Positions 17,701 through 33,149 of a DNA stretch of 64,000 bases are shown here, piece by piece. Both the position numbers and the translations under genes were made by a program. The notes below the pieces were generated by a model. That model saw only the letters and a list, made by a program, of their open reading frames with translations, made no database searches and was not told the DNA's origin. The first letter of the stretch is position 1. Each line of letters begins with the position of its first letter. The DNA is from Vigna angularis (Eukaryota > Streptophyta > Magnoliopsida > Fabales > Fabaceae), in assembly GCF_016808095.1 (NCBI RefSeq), contig NC_068973.1, forward strand, positions 4,770,501-4,834,500, read 5' to 3'.

Positions 17701-20416
17701 TCGTAACTTTTTCCATTACTGTTTTTGTTGTTTCTGATTTGTGTGTGCTTTAGTTTCGTGCTTGCGTGGTGTGGTTTTGTGTTGTTCTGATAATGGTTAG
17801 TTGGAGTTGCGTGAATACATGGGTTTGTGTTGTGTTGCGTTTAACAGATTGATTCTTCTTCTCTTCTTTATGCTATGTTTGGTTAAAAGGGGAAAAAGAT
17901 GAAAGAAGAGGGAGGATTTTGAAATTTTAACTAAAGAGGCCGAGGGGATTTCAAGTTTGAGCCGTTGTTCTGACTTTGCTCCTTTAATAATGTATTTAGT
18001 AGAACTGGCTTCGATACATTTCGTTTGTTTTGTCACGAGATGGTGGAGTTGTCTCTAACAATTTTTCTTTGCCTGATACTAGCTACGAAATATGGGTCTT
18101 CCTTCTCCTTCTTGTTGACATTTGTGGTTGTTAATTGAAACTTTTGAATTTCGCAAATGCTAATGAGCCCCGTGGGAACAAGGGAAAGTATTAAATGAAT
18201 ACGAAAGTGGTATGTTGCCAACTTTTAGTGCTGCATTTTGTTTGAGAATGATTCTAAATTCCCTTACATAACTCTACATGCTTTGTATGGTAAGCATTTA
18301 TTATTTTTATGATTCTTAAACTAAGTACATTTATTATTGTAGTTAATATTTTCTTTATAACATTTTAGGAAGATATATAAGGGCATTTACTTTGCTGGAT
18401 CATATCTATGATCTTAAGTTTAAGATATATAAGACTTTTCCATTAAAACGTTGACATGACATAAAATTTAAGACCTTAAGTCATAAGAATAAAAAAAATG
18501 TTTTGAAAACATCAACAATAAAATAAAACATTAATTAAAGTGGGGGTTCAAGAGGGCATCTTCATTGTAGGGGTCATAGTCATAAGTTTACGACTTGGAT
18601 CTTGTAAGACCTACATTGGAGTGTTTGGACATGATATAAAATTGAACCCTGAGATAGTTTAGAATTGAAGGTTTAAGGTTTTAGGAAATATAGAGAGTTA
18701 ATTCTCTAAGGAAACAAATCCCTGTACTTATGGGATGATTTTTAAATACATAATCCTAATATTCATAGCAAGATACACATGTAATAAAGGAAAAAAAAAA
18801 TATAGCAAGGATAAAATAAAAAACTCCCTTAAGTACACAATAGCAATTTATGTCTATAATGACTTCTAAATTCTTGGTCCTCTATTGGTTTAGGATTTTT
18901 GTCTTTTGTTAATGTATACCAATCTTGTATATTTTTTTAATAAAAAAACTCATGCTAGGTATTACTATACACACTTTGACATCTCAATTGTGCTGACACC
19001 TCAAAATACATCTATCATTTGCCATCACATGAAAAAATATTATTAAAAGGAATAATGAATCATGAGGAAAATAGACCAAAAACATGATCAGAAAATACAA
19101 GACAAGCTTCAATAGAAGCTAAACATCCCTATACATAGGAAGTTGGATGCCAATCTTGTATATTGTATGATAGCTAAGTCATGTCTTGTGTCTAGAAATT
19201 GCCATATTTGTGTGTTTGTCATATTGAATATGGGTATTGTGTCATATCTAAGCTAAGGCTTCATTAAAAGCATGTTACTGGGTTTGCTGTTTGGCCCATT
19301 CTATTGAGGCCCATGAAGTACTTCATAATAAGTATTTAAAGGGAAAAAATTCCTCTTCCTTACATATGTAACTTTACTTGTCTAAACAATGAAGTGATAT
19401 ATGGTTAAGTGGAGGAAACCTTGGTTAGGTCTTCTACAATTTTGTGAATCTTCAAGAAGGTTTTAATCTCTAGTAATGGATTTAAGAGGTATGTATGATT
19501 TGCAGTAAACTGCTCTCTATCTTATGTTTTAGATATGTGCTATGTTTGACAGCTTATTGTGAAATATAAGGGAATTTAGGGTATAAAACAGAACTAAAGT
19601 AGTCACTTTCTCTTGTTTGAATCTTCAACTAAGAAAAAGATGGTGAGTTGTCTTTCTTTGTTTCAAAGTTAAAATGAATTGAAGAGAAACTATTTCCCTT
19701 ATTCAAGTATAGCTATTGCTTAAAATCTCTATTTAGAAGAAAGGAAGAGAGGATATGTCGCAGTCATTGCCACGTGCTAGAGTGTTATAGTTAAACTAAG
19801 GGGAGATAATCTGAAGGAAAGGGCTTGACAATTTTGATAAGGCAGCCAACCAAAGAGAAAAATACTATTGATTGCGGGTCCAAGTTCAAAATATCCTTCC
19901 CTTGCAAAAATTGCATATAGAATCAGTAATTTTTTCTTGAAAACATTTCCACTGGAGGAGGCCACAGAGTCCTTGATTTTTTTCCCTTATGTAATTTAGG
20001 GTAAATATATTGTCTATTTCTTAAGGTAAACTATAGTTTTTTTTTTTTTAATTTGTTAACAGTCCTAAAATTTTGTTAAGTAAAAAAAGTTTGATTTTCA
20101 GTATCTCTTGGTTAAGTTATACTAGATTTAACTAAAGTAATGTGTACACTTAAACCAAACTTCATTAAGATCAGAAATTGATATAATTCAAGGGGTTGAA
20201 TGTATTTTGTTGTCTAATTTGGAGTGGAAGAATTTCAGGGCCTCCTCCTTCCTTTTCCTCCCTAAAATTTTAAAACATGGATATAGTAATTTGATATAAT
20301 TAACAACTTGCCCACAAATTACTGATCTTAATCACAAATATTTATCTTTGTTCTGTTTCAAATATCCAACACAATTATATTAATTGTGGTTGCAACTATC
20401 ATTCTTTACCTTGTAG
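17701..20416 (+). other. Probable first intron of the 5'-nucleotidase gene
   Basis: T-rich, AT-rich sequence between the CpG-rich block and the first certain coding exon, ending in TTACCTTGTAG, a good acceptor. Around 18365-18480 and 18545-18655 two related stretches (GGGCAT..., CATGATATAAAATT...) look like two decayed copies of one small repeat. No gene is seen. Confidence 0.45.
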
Positions 20417-23400
20417 GAATTGATGGACATGCTGTATGTGAAGGTCCAATTGAGCAGGTGGTCAGAACAGAAACTAGAGAAGCTGAAGATTTATTGAAAA
20501 AATTGGATATTCTGGTGGGTTATCCCTACTAGATTTATGTTTTTGGAGTCAAGTAAATAGATATAGAGTATGCTACACAGACCTGCCCTTAGGCAGTTTA
20601 TGAAGCCTATGTAAATTGCAAACAACACATTATCTAGTTTTAGAATTTGTGTAAACTTTTTTCATATCATGTATATACTCATTGCATAACTTTTTCAGAC
20701 ACCCTTAGTAAACAATTAAATGCAGGACTTAGTTTAATATGAAACCAGAGGAGGTGTTGTCACAGGGTTCACAAACTTGAGACTTTGATGTAATTTACTA
20801 AGAATTTAATTGTAGTACATTAACTGTATAAGGGTTACACTGATGTGCAATCATGGATTTCCAAATAATCGAAAATTGAGTCCTTCTGATAGATATCAAA
20901 ATTAAACTCTACTTATGGGATTAATTTTATTTGGTTCCTCATTTCTGACCTGTAATGTTTGTCCTTCAATATCCTTCTGTTAGTCTGACATCTGATATTT
21001 AAGGAAAACGGCACATGATTTTTGGATTAAAAAGACTACTGTGATGTGTAGGATTAAAAGCACCATGCAATGATTTTTCTTGTTTCGTTTTTATTATACC
21101 AGTTAAGCAATTCTAGTTCTATATATCATAGCAGGCTTTCAAATGACCAATGATAATATATTTGTCACTTGAAAATCCTGTGCTGCATCAATTATTTCCA
21201 TTTGTAATTGAATGACTTGAGTTGTATAAATAGAAACATTAGAAGGCTTGATTGGAACAAAAGAATACTGTGGGACTAAAACCTCCGTATGGGACAGTAA
21301 CCTTGTTCCCAGAGGGTTGCCAATTTGAGGATGTTATATATAGTGGGACTTTTGTTAGGAAATTAATTTATGTTATTGTACAATTTGAAATTTTTATTTT
21401 CTTCCTTTTCAATTAATGTGCTGGGTAGTGGGTGCAAGTTTTCTAGTATTTTTATTTTACCTCAAGATATTGGCCTACTATATATCTTTTACCTTATGTC
21501 TTTTCTTCATTAATTGTTGGTGATTGGCACACTCTCTATATTTTTACCCTCACATTCTACCCTGTTTGGGTTTGGCTTGATCATTCTATATTGTACATAA
21601 AGTAAAATAACGTTCTTTATTGTCCTCATGCAGAGTCCTTCTTTGTCAAGAAATTCAGCTCGTGGAATATTTTGCTCCCGGTCCCTCAATCTAAGGTCAA
21701 TTAGTGCCATTGGATATGACATGGACTATACCTTGGTGCATTATAATGTGAAGGTAGTGATGAAATTATAGTGTCTCGATAATCTAAAATTACTCAACAT
21801 TAATGTTTTTTAGAATTTGAGTTAAAGGCATAACTCGATTTTACAAAGCTAATTTGTAAGACAAGGACTGCTTAAGCGCTATAAGAATATTGATCGCATC
21901 TGCAATTGATGTGAGGTCTCTACTATGCTATATAATTTTATGAACCATTATATTTTAACTACTATGCTTACACATATAACTGTAATGCTCACTTGTATTA
22001 CATGTCATGCATATAAATAAAAACAATTACAAATAAACTCTGTAGTTTAAGAAGGCTATACAGACTATGACTGTGGCATCACGAGGTTTTTAATGAATGT
22101 TCTCTTTGGCATTTGTTAATTTACCTGTTCATGGGTACTGTGGTAATTTTCTCCATAATATCCCAAGTCTACAAGCTTTTTCTTTGTGGTGTTTGGAATA
22201 TGTGAGATATTTGGATGGAGTTACCAAAAAGCTCTAGTCAGCAGTATGCTTCTCAGTAATAAATGCCAAATGAACAGTGTAATTACCTGGGAATCTTAAC
22301 CAAGTTTTATTGGGCATGGGTCGTCCTTGGGCCTTACCTCTAGGTCATTGTGTGTGTTAATCCTACTTTATTGAGTAATCAGCTCTCTTTGATTAAGCAC
22401 CTTAATGCATTACACATTTGAATATTGGGCCAGTCACCAAAGGCCAGAACTCTTTGGGTATATCGTGTATCATTAGTTTTGAGAATTTAGCACACGAGTA
22501 GTGGTGCAAATTATTTTCTCCTCATGGGGCTTAAAGTCTTTTTTTTCTTATTTATGTTAAGATCATTTTGCTTTGTACATCAAATAATAAGTATGAAAGA
22601 GGTTATTCAGTGTTGTTTTTTGAAACTATAGGTTATTTACTGTAAGTATCATCTTAGTTGAACTTCTACTATATGGATGTGTCTCTTAACAGGCTTGGGA
22701 AGGGCGGGCCTATGACTACTGTATGGAAAACCTCAAGAAAATGGGTTTCCCTGTGGATGGACTTACATTTGATCCAGACCTGGTAATATGTCATCTTTGG
22801 CAAGCTGAAGCATTTTGTGATTCATTGGATTGGATTAATATTATCTCTGGTTTTTCCAAGTGACATTTACATTCCATTAAATTTGTTCAGGTTATTAGAG
22901 GTCTTGTCATAGATAAAGAGAGAGGTAATTTGGTTAAAGCTGATCGATTCGGTTGTATAAAAAGAGCTATGCATGGAACCAAGCTGTTATCTACTCATGC
23001 TGTGAGGTAAGTGTGCTGAGCATCGTGACTCTGAATTTTTATTATAGAAATTCATAGAGTCTTCTCACCAATTTGTTATATGAACGAAGCCTGCAACAAG
23101 TAACAACTTCTTAAAGTAGATACCTCTTTAGTAGATAATGATTCTATGGTAATTCATTTTTATTATATATGGAACTTAATGATGAAATATGGAAGGTTTT
23201 ATGATGCTATCATGTATTCAGTCTTATTGAAGTCCAGGTATACGTATACCTCAGGGCTCACTGGTTCCGTATCCCATTCTTTAAAATGAGTTAACACACT
23301 ATTTGTGCATCTTAAATAATCCTATGAATCAACTACTTTTTCTGCTAGAAAATCATAGAACCAACTGGTAAAGATAATGAAAAACACAATAAAACAAAGA

Positions 23401-26400
23401 ACTTTTATTGCCTCTGCCAAGTGACTGTAACTTTCTTCCACTTAGTTTCCACCAAGGTGGTTAAAATCAAGATTATAGTTAGAATTGTGGAGGGTTCACA
23501 AAGTTGTAAATCTTGGGATCATAACACGAATTATAGATTTTACTTTCTACAAAAATATCACACACACATATACATATGTATGTATATGCACACGAGTGAA
23601 AATGACAAATTATTAAAATAAAATCAATCCGTGAGTGTGAATATTTTCTGGCCAGCAATGTGAAGTGGAAGAAAATCTGTTGATGTCTTTAGTCTGTGAG
23701 TGCCGCTCTGCTGACTTAGGTATGTGACTGTAGTTTTTGAATTTCATAAGGAGAAGAGATGCATGTTAGGTGAACGAGTGCCTCTTATGAATTTCTTAAT
23801 TGTACATTTAATTGAATTTGGGTGAAGAGATGCACCTGCAAGCAACCAATGCAAGTTACATGAAGAGATGTTTGTAAGTTGCAAGTGCCTTAATTCGGTT
23901 TTGTTTTAATTGAAACTCATTCAGTCAAGAAGGTAAACGGTGCAGCAGAAAACACCCTTAATTTTTATTTGGGTTTGAATTTTATTTTAATTGAAACCCC
24001 CATTCACCAAGAAAGAGAACAGGTGTTTGCAGCTGCAGAAAAAGGTGAATTTTAATTCTATTATTTTTTAATTGAATGGTGTTGTGGCTGACAACAAACA
24101 TAACAAGGTAAACTTTTAATTGCATTAACTTTTAATTAGGTTTAGGTTTCATTTGAACTAAATCTAGTCACCCAAGAAGGGGAAAAAGTAGTTCAGCGGG
24201 CAATACAAATTAAATTAATGTAGCTCAAGATGTAGCAGTATGCAACTCTTCATCAATGTAGCTCAATAGAAGCTTCTTTGTAAACTTAATTGAGTTTGAT
24301 GGTGGAGTCCCACTTCCCTATGTTGCCAAGTTTGAGTCTGGTGGTTCAGGTGGCAGTAGTGACTAGCGTATTCAAAACCCACCCTTTCCCAGTCGCAGGT
24401 GATTTCTTCCCTTTTCAACATCAGCAATGTATGGATGCCATCATCAACACAATAGCCACTTATGACAAGGCTACCCTAGAAAAAGAACCCTTTTTGTTGT
24501 GTTCTTTGTTGTTTATTTGATTCTCCCTCCATTTTCTCCTTGCAATGATCTTTGTTTTCTTGGATCCAATCCTTGTTCTTCAGAGATTCTATTTTAGTTT
24601 TTGGTATGAGGTTTCTGCCATACTAAAAAGCTTTAAATTTTGGTTTTGTCTCTAAAGCTAAAGATACTCCATCTTTAGTCTCTTTTTTTATCATTTATTC
24701 GTCTTATGTTGTTGTTCTTGATCCATCCATTAATTTTAATTCTTCTCTGATGCCATGTTTCTCTCCTTGCTGTCCTTAGTCACCATCTTTATCTCTAGTT
24801 ATTTTTTCTTGCTTCCTTTCATCCGTTTTTGTTGTATGCACCATTGGTTCTTGCCTATAGTGGAATAGCTCTAACAAACTCACTGCAGAAGCATTCACCA
24901 CACAGCGATAATCTGATAATAGAGAAAGAAATCTGCAAACAAAACTGATGTAGTGTAAACTAAGAAAGAACAAAAACCAATCACACACAGAAAATACCTT
25001 GGTTCAATTGAAGTGTTATTAATGAACTTCAATCTACATCCATGACATAATGCACTATGAACAGTGTTACTACTTTAAGTTTCTCTCTCAATGAACTCTC
25101 ACAATTTTTTGTTTTTACTGTTGAACAACAACTCTTAGTTAACAATAATTTTCGCTGTGGGTAACTACTGTAACTAATTTTCATAAAACATGCATAAACT
25201 AGTGGAGAAGACACGTGAATAGTGTCTCTTACTACTAAGTTGAAATGTTGTGTAGGTGGTTGCTCTAGATGATACTAGTCTCAATAGAAGCTAAAAGACT
25301 AAATGTTCTACCAAGACTATCCATTTTGGTACTAGAAGATATACATCTTCTACTAGATGGTCAGATGAAGTTAAATAGTGTAGGGTCCTTGACAAGATTT
25401 TACTGAACCAATCTTCACATTGACTCTTCTCTTGAGGTTCATCTTTGCTATTGTTTCATGCTCTTTAGGTTTTTAATCTTGAAGATACTCCCCAAACTCT
25501 GGTTGTAACAACTTTGTAGGAATATAAGATAGATATTCATACAAATGAATCCTTGTGTATCATGAGCACAACAAAGGAACACATTATATATTGATTGTAC
25601 AATACATTACAAATTGGCCTAGGTCTATATATTGAAAATACATCTAACAGTCTTGCTCTTCAGGATTTTAATCTTGAAGATACCCCTAACCTTTGGTTGT
25701 AACAACTTGAACAAACCTTCTCAAAGGAAAAAAAAAAAGTGTGGTATTTTGGTTGCTTTTCTTTCAAGAAAACCACCAATTGAGATTGCCTCCTCTCAAT
25801 GCCATCCAAACCAAAGATAAATTTTCCTACTCATAATCCAAAAACCATCAAAGAAATTATCTAAATTGATCAACCACCAATAGGCATTCACCATCACATC
25901 AAATGTTGGAAATCAAATTGTGGACTCACTTTCAATACCCCACAACTCCTAAAGATTAAAGCTTTGATATTGTTGAAAATCTCACATCGATTTGAGATAT
26001 GGCCAAATTATAGTATATAAATGAGTGAAAATCTCGTCTTACAAGTCGATTTTGTAAGATTGAGTTATAATTAAAGTTTACTTTCTAAGATGGTATCAAA
26101 GTCTATCCTAGTAAGGCTTGTTGGACCTATGATGTCATCCATTATCAAACCGCTATCGTACCACCCTTGAATATTTAGTCCCGCGCTCAAGATATCTTAA
26201 AATATGTCAAAATTATATTATATAAGTGAGTGCAAACATCTTCTTACAAATATTTTTTGTGAAATTTGGATTTCACTTTCTAAGAGATACCATTTGATAG
26301 AACCAACTAGTAAAAGAGAGAAAAATGAATAAACACTCAAGAAACTAAGAGCTTTTAGTCTCTACCCACCTATTGTTATAGGACATCCATTCACCTATTT

Positions 26401-29400
26401 AAGTTAAAGTGTAGTAGACTCTAGTTTATGAGAGAATATCCTATATAGTTATTCATATTATATATTTATTTTTAATTCAAATTTTATTTCTGTTTTTATT
26501 GATTACGTTTAGACTATACAACCTTATTAGTGCTTGTATTTTGAAATCATTTTAATAGTTTAAGTTTTCCCTCTATAAATACCTTATTTTTTGTGTGGAA
26601 GGGAGATATATGGGAGAGAAATGGTGGACTTGCAGCAAGAGGGTCGATGGGTGTTTCTAAGCACATTCTTCTCCGTGTCGGAAGCTGTGGCTTACATGCA
26701 GGTACAAGTTAATTGCTATTGAAAACCTCTTAATTTTTGTTGTATTGGTATTCAACTACAAATTGTGTAGTGAAATTTTGATCTTAGTTTATTTGTTCTT
26801 TTCAAATTCTAACAAAGGATGATAGGTTGTGTTGGTTTCTTAAAATTGAGAGCTATTACTAGTTAAGAGGAAAAAGGTTTTAGTATGCACATAAGTTTGG
26901 CCCAACTAGCACATGTATTTACCAAAGCTTTAAATATGGTGTTAGTGATTTTATTTGTAGCAAGTTGGATGTTGTCAACATCTATGCTCAACTTGAGAGG
27001 GAAGGTTAGAAATTATTGTTTATAAATGGTCTTAGTATGTATATGGACCAACCCCATTTGCTTGTACATACTTAACCTAGTAATTCAATATGAAGGTTAC
27101 CATATATTGTAGTCTATCCCATTACAGTTTGCTCATATGCTTTTCTCTCTACACTGCCTATATCTATGAATCCTTGTAGTTTAGCGGAAACAGAGTGCCG
27201 TTCTTTTACTTTTTATTTGTCACCTAGGGATTTTAAATGTTTATTTTAGATTAGTTGATAGGTCCAAATGAGAGTTTTTAAATATTAGGGTGAGTTTTAA
27301 CATGAAGCAACTCTAGTAAGCAGGTTTAGTCTAGTTTATTCTTGTATTGTGACTAACATTATCTATATTGTAAGCATCTATTTTATACTTTCCACTTTTA
27401 ATTTAATTCAAAGTTTGATGGGATGAGACTTTATTGATGTGATGTGATTATTTTTAGATGGTTGACATGTTGGATGATGGGGTTATACCAGCCAATCTTG
27501 GACCCTTTGATTATAAAGGGCTTTATAAGGTAGTGTGCACATATCTTGATAAAATTATATTGAGTACAACTATTCTTTCTTTCTCACCTTTGACTTGACT
27601 TTCAGGCTATGGGAATGGCCCTTCTCACGGCACATCTAGAAGGTCACCTCAAGGTGAACATACACATGTTTTCATTATCTAGGATGATGTAGTTATGTTG
27701 TGCTTTATGTGAGCTCTATTAACTTACTGTATTTATCTAGAATGAGATTATGTCCAACCCTGAACAATTTGTGGAGCTTGATCCGGAATTGCCCTTGACA
27801 CTTTTGGATCAAAAGGAGGTATTACTTGTGTTAATCATTATTTTGCATTTTAGGTAATATGCTTCTACTCCTTACTTTGTTATCTTCATGAAACAGGCCG
27901 GAAAAAAGCTTGTGCTCATTACCAATTCAGATTATCATTATACAGACAAAATGATGCATTATTCCTTTAATAGATTCCTTCCTAGTGACATGGGTTGGCG
28001 AGATTTATTTGACATTGTAAGTTCTTGGAGATTATAAATGCTATATGAATTTACCCTCTTGATTGTGGAGGAATGAAAGATACCATTTTCTTTTGACTTT
28101 TGAAATAAACCTTGCATAAATTGATATGGCTCTTGGTCATGAGTAGATTGTTGTCTCGGCAAACAAACCAGAATTCTTCCAAATGTCACACCCCATGTAT
28201 GAGCTGGTAACAGATGAGGGTTTGATGCGTCAATGCTTTAAGGCTCAAATTGGTAGGTGCTCCCTATGTCCTACAGAGTATGTTTCGTTGCCTTTTCACA
28301 AAGTGTAAATTGTTCTTATTTTGGATAAAGAGCATCACATCACATGTGACTTCAAACTTTTCTTTTATTGTTTAAAATATCTCATCAAGAATTTTATCTA
28401 GGACACAATTCCTTACTTCTATTATTCGAAAGAAAAAACAAGAACAAAAAGTGAATTTACTTGTCTTTATATGGAAAGTGTTGTAAATAGCAAATTGAGC
28501 TATTATTATACTTCCTCAAATAGCTTTCTAGCATTGTATATATGGATTTGTAATCTCAGCATAATAATATATACGTTTTACCCTAAATTATGAGAATCTT
28601 CATCCTTCTACACATGTTGACACAGTTATGGAGTCTCCATATCTTCTTTATGCTCAATTAGGTCATCCCAGTCTTGCAAAATTGCAGCAACATGTTTGTC
28701 CAATTTATCTAATTTGTTGTGTGAGACATGTCAATCAGGGAAACACAGTCATAGTTCCTTTCTTCATAGTGTCTCACAACGCCCTGCATCACCTTTTGCA
28801 TTAGTTCACCCTGACATTTGGAGACCTAGTTGTGTCAAGTATAATTTACGTTTTCAGTATTTTGTTTCTGAGTTATTTCCTAGTATTCCAAAATCTTTAC
28901 CAAGGGAATGCACTCTGAATGTATCATGGAGAATGCAATGACTTTGAATGTGCTACTTTGAAGTTATTTTTAGGATGTTTAACTTTGTGTTGTACTTTGT
29001 TTACCATATTCGGCAGGTGGTTTGTACTCAGGAGGGAGTGCAAAGATGGTTGAAAGTTCCCTGAATATACATGGAAATGATATACTTTACATTGGAGACC
29101 ACATTTACACTGATGTTAACCAATCCAAAGTCCATTTGCAATGGCGAACAGCATTGATTTGTCGAGAATTGGAAGAAGAAGTGAGTGCAATCTATTGACA
29201 CAACAACTTTTGTTAGTGTAGTTTATGATCAATTAAATTTGGTTGCTCAGTTTTTTTTTATGTTGTGAATCATTTCTACGATATTGAAAAACTATAATGC
29301 TTCAAATGCTCTCCAAAACTGAATTTCTTTGTGCTTTATCAAATGCTACAAATTCAGTATAATGCCTTAATTCATAGCCGAGGTTATAGACAATCACTGT

Positions 29401-32400
29401 TGGAGCTTATAAATCAAAAGGAAGTTGTTGGTGATATCTTTAACCAACTACAACTTACTCTACAGAGGCGAAGTAAAAGGCTTAATGCTCAAGTAAGTTT
29501 CGTCCTTTACTTCTCAAAGGCATGGTTCTGTTATAGAATCATGTAAAGCTAGAAATTTGGAGTTCTTTTTTATTTACTTTTAATGTATCTTTAATTACAT
29601 TCTATTAGAAATAGGAAGTAGAGAAAAACTAGATTGGCTAAAAGAATTTTTTTTATTCATGTTAGTGAGTGGAAAATACCCATTATATAGGGTGAGAAAT
29701 CTAGCCAACTATCTAGCAAACAACTTGTTGGAATAGTTAATTATATTGTTGTCCAGCTTTTGTAAATCTACTTTTTGCGTGTACCTAGTCTAGCGATTAA
29801 GAATTAGATTGTAGCTATTCCTTGCTATGTACTTCTCTAATCTTTTCATATTTTTTTAAAATAATACATCACCGAGAAAAACTGTGATAAGATCATAATC
29901 CTAAAATAGGAAGAGAAGCATGATACAATAAGGTGAGGGTCAAATCAATAATTTGTTTATGTTTTCTTTCAACTATACCATTCTCATGGTGCGTATGAGG
30001 GCAGATGAGTCTATGAGAAATACCATGATTAGCTAAAACGGTAATGGCCGATATTCTCCACTCTAATCAAAGTGAACATTTTTTATTTTTGAGTCAAGCT
30101 GTAATTCAAGGATTAGCTTAAAAGTTTGAAAGACAAATAGTGTACAACTAGTGTTTTAAATTTAGACTATGTAGGAAAAATCTAATTGAACCTTGAATAA
30201 GCATCAGTGAAGGACACAAAATTTATATTATGCGTAAGAGGTAATTCATTTATCTCTGTTCTGAGAATTTGTATACATATTGATTTTTCTAATTCTACTG
30301 TGAGAATTCTTATTGAATTTGTTGTTGTTGAATTTGCATTGTGTTAGTTGTTATATTTTCTTAATTGAACCAAGATAAATTTAATATGAATATTTATTCA
30401 AGACTGCAAAGTTATATTTCTATTAATATTGATATTTAGATTTTCTATGTTTTAAAGACCGTTGGTGCAACTGACATGGACAATGAAAACCTTAGTCAAA
30501 GCATGCAGAAATTACTTGCCGTCATGCAAATACTAGATGGAAAAATTGCTCCAATGCTAGAGGCATATGGGGCTCTCTTCAATAAAAGGTAATGTTCAAA
30601 GAAGAGGCCTGTTGATATACAAATTCTTCATTATACTAAGCTATTTTTTATTTCTGCCACAGGTCTTCTATACACACACATACACACACACATATAGCTT
30701 ATATAGCTTATGTATACTCAGCTATACCCTTGGTTGGATAATGGTCCTGAGTTCCTTAAACCTTAAAGTAGTTGCGCTGTTTTCTGAAAATGCCATATGC
30801 AGGTCCTGTTCTTTCAGTCTATGGCACTCCCATCATCACCATTTGAACTATGTTTTGTTCTTGGTCTGCTTTGGTGGATCTTGGTTCCTTGGTCAAGGGT
30901 ATTGTTGGAAGCTCGTTCATTGCCTGCCTGAATTCTTAGGATATAATTGATATTTGTAAGTTGAAAATATGGAGAATTATTTTCAATGAATATACCAGGC
31001 AGATATTCCTCCTTTTTATAAATGGGAACTACATCAGGTGATATCGTAAAATAGGGAAACTTTATCCTAAACAAAGGCAAGAAAATATCACAACAATGAA
31101 TTGCCAAAATAAAGGCTAAACTAGAAAGGAACAAAATAGTTACTAGCTATTCATGGAAACAAAATAAATACAACTTTATTGGTGGGGTATTAAAGCGTTC
31201 AACTCTTTTAGAACTTTTTCCACCCATAACACCTGACAAATTCGATGAGTCACTGTCTAAATCAGCTTCTCCATTGATCGTGCTGTTACAGTTTTTTTTT
31301 CCTTCTCCAACTACCAGATTTCTTCCAACAAGAGTGCTATAGCCTGATGTTGATATTCAGTCTATTTATACTTCCAACCTAATTTGCATGAGTGTATGAT
31401 AGGAGCTTAGTTATTTTGAGATGTCTAAGTTCCACATCGAGTAATATAAGATGCTTGATAGAAAATATAAGTATTTGATTATTTTCTCAATTAAACTAGT
31501 TTTCCGTGGTGGGTTGCCCAAGTGCCTGGGTACTTGCCAATTAATATTAGAGTTGGTTGTAAGTGGTGAGACAAAAAGATGTGTCTCACACCAGCGATCA
31601 CACTGCTTGTAGTCGCACCACCCCCAGAAACGCCATGTGCCACCATCAACATGAGAACATGTGACCCACACCCTGTTCCAGAGACACCCACTTGTCGCTG
31701 CTGCCACCAAAGACAGGCTTGCAGAGATCCGTAGTCCCATCCCAAAAGGTGTTGTCATCTAGTTTGACTCAATTTTTAGAAGATCTTAGTTATTTTGTCC
31801 TCTTAGCAAACGGCTCTTTTAACATTTGCTATTTATTATTTTTCCTTTTTCTCAATGGTTGAGGCGAAATTTACTCCTATGAGTCCTAATTATCTACCAA
31901 ATGTGGTGGGTCCCTATTGATTTAATGGCTGAAATTATACAGTGGAGCTAATATATTCAGAGGATTCTAAAGGATGGTCAAGATCATACCGCATCAATGG
32001 TAGAAAACCAGGGTCAAATGACCCTAATTTTGAGATAATGAAGATTCATTGGCATTCCATGGTTCCTGAAGGTGGTTGTATTTCAAGAAGAACTCAAGTA
32101 AATATTTAATATACAGACTACGCCAATTATTGATTGATAGACACCAATTAGTGGGTACTGCTCATTTATTTGAGAGAACCTAGTTACTTGGAGAAGTGAA
32201 AAACAACTTGTGGTTGCTAGGAGTTGTGCAGAAGTTCAGTTCAGATCCATGGCCCACGGAATTTGAGACGGAATGTGGATATGAAGAATGCTTGAGGAGC
32301 TTAAGGTGCCTACTAATTATACCATGAGTTTGTTATGCGATAATAAAGTTGTCATTAGCACTACAAAAATTCTTGTGCAACATAATAGAACAAAACATGT

Positions 32401-33044
32401 GGAAATTGATTGTCATTTCAAAAAATAGAAGATTCGTGATGGGATAATTAACCTTGTGCAAACTCCTAGTCATCAAACTGTTGATATTTTGACCAAGGCT
32501 CTACCTAGAGCAAACTATGAGAACTTGAGATCCAAGTTACACATGATTGACATCTAAGACCCAACTTGAGGGAGAATGTTGAATTCTTATATGAATTAAT
32601 TCGATTTGGAATTAATGTTGATATGATATTGTTGATAATTGAGGAAATAAATCTTGATCAAGGGATCGATATATGGATATCAATCAGAATTAATGAGATG
32701 TGATTTAGGCTGTTAATATTAGGATTTGATGTAATTAGAATATAATGCATTTCCTTCTTTCCCTCTTTTTTGCCACAACAGCTATAGGAATAATTATTTT
32801 TTCTGATCTGTACGCCAGATTAGTTTACAAAATTATTGTCATATTATTATTTATACTTTCTGATTGTAACAGTTACCTATCAGATAAGTATATTATCTTT
32901 TCCACAAAAACCTTTATTTTGAAGAATTCATTTATATTCTTATTAAAGATTTAAGTGTCGTTGCCATTTTCAAAAATAGAGGCTTTTGTGTCAAAATATG
33001 TTTCTACCATTTCTGAAAAAACATTATATACCTCTATCTATCTA

Positions 33045-33106
<62 letters not shown>

Positions 33107-33107
33107 A

Positions 33108-33149
<42 letters not shown>

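Noticed and set aside
24290..24520. 76-codon plus-strand ORF in a nucleotidase intron
   Set aside because: No recognisable protein; flanking sequence is intronic and the gene splices across it.
31411..31758. Two minus-strand ORFs of 84 and 115 codons in the last large intron
   Set aside because: They run antisense across an LTR-like fragment and contain no known domain.
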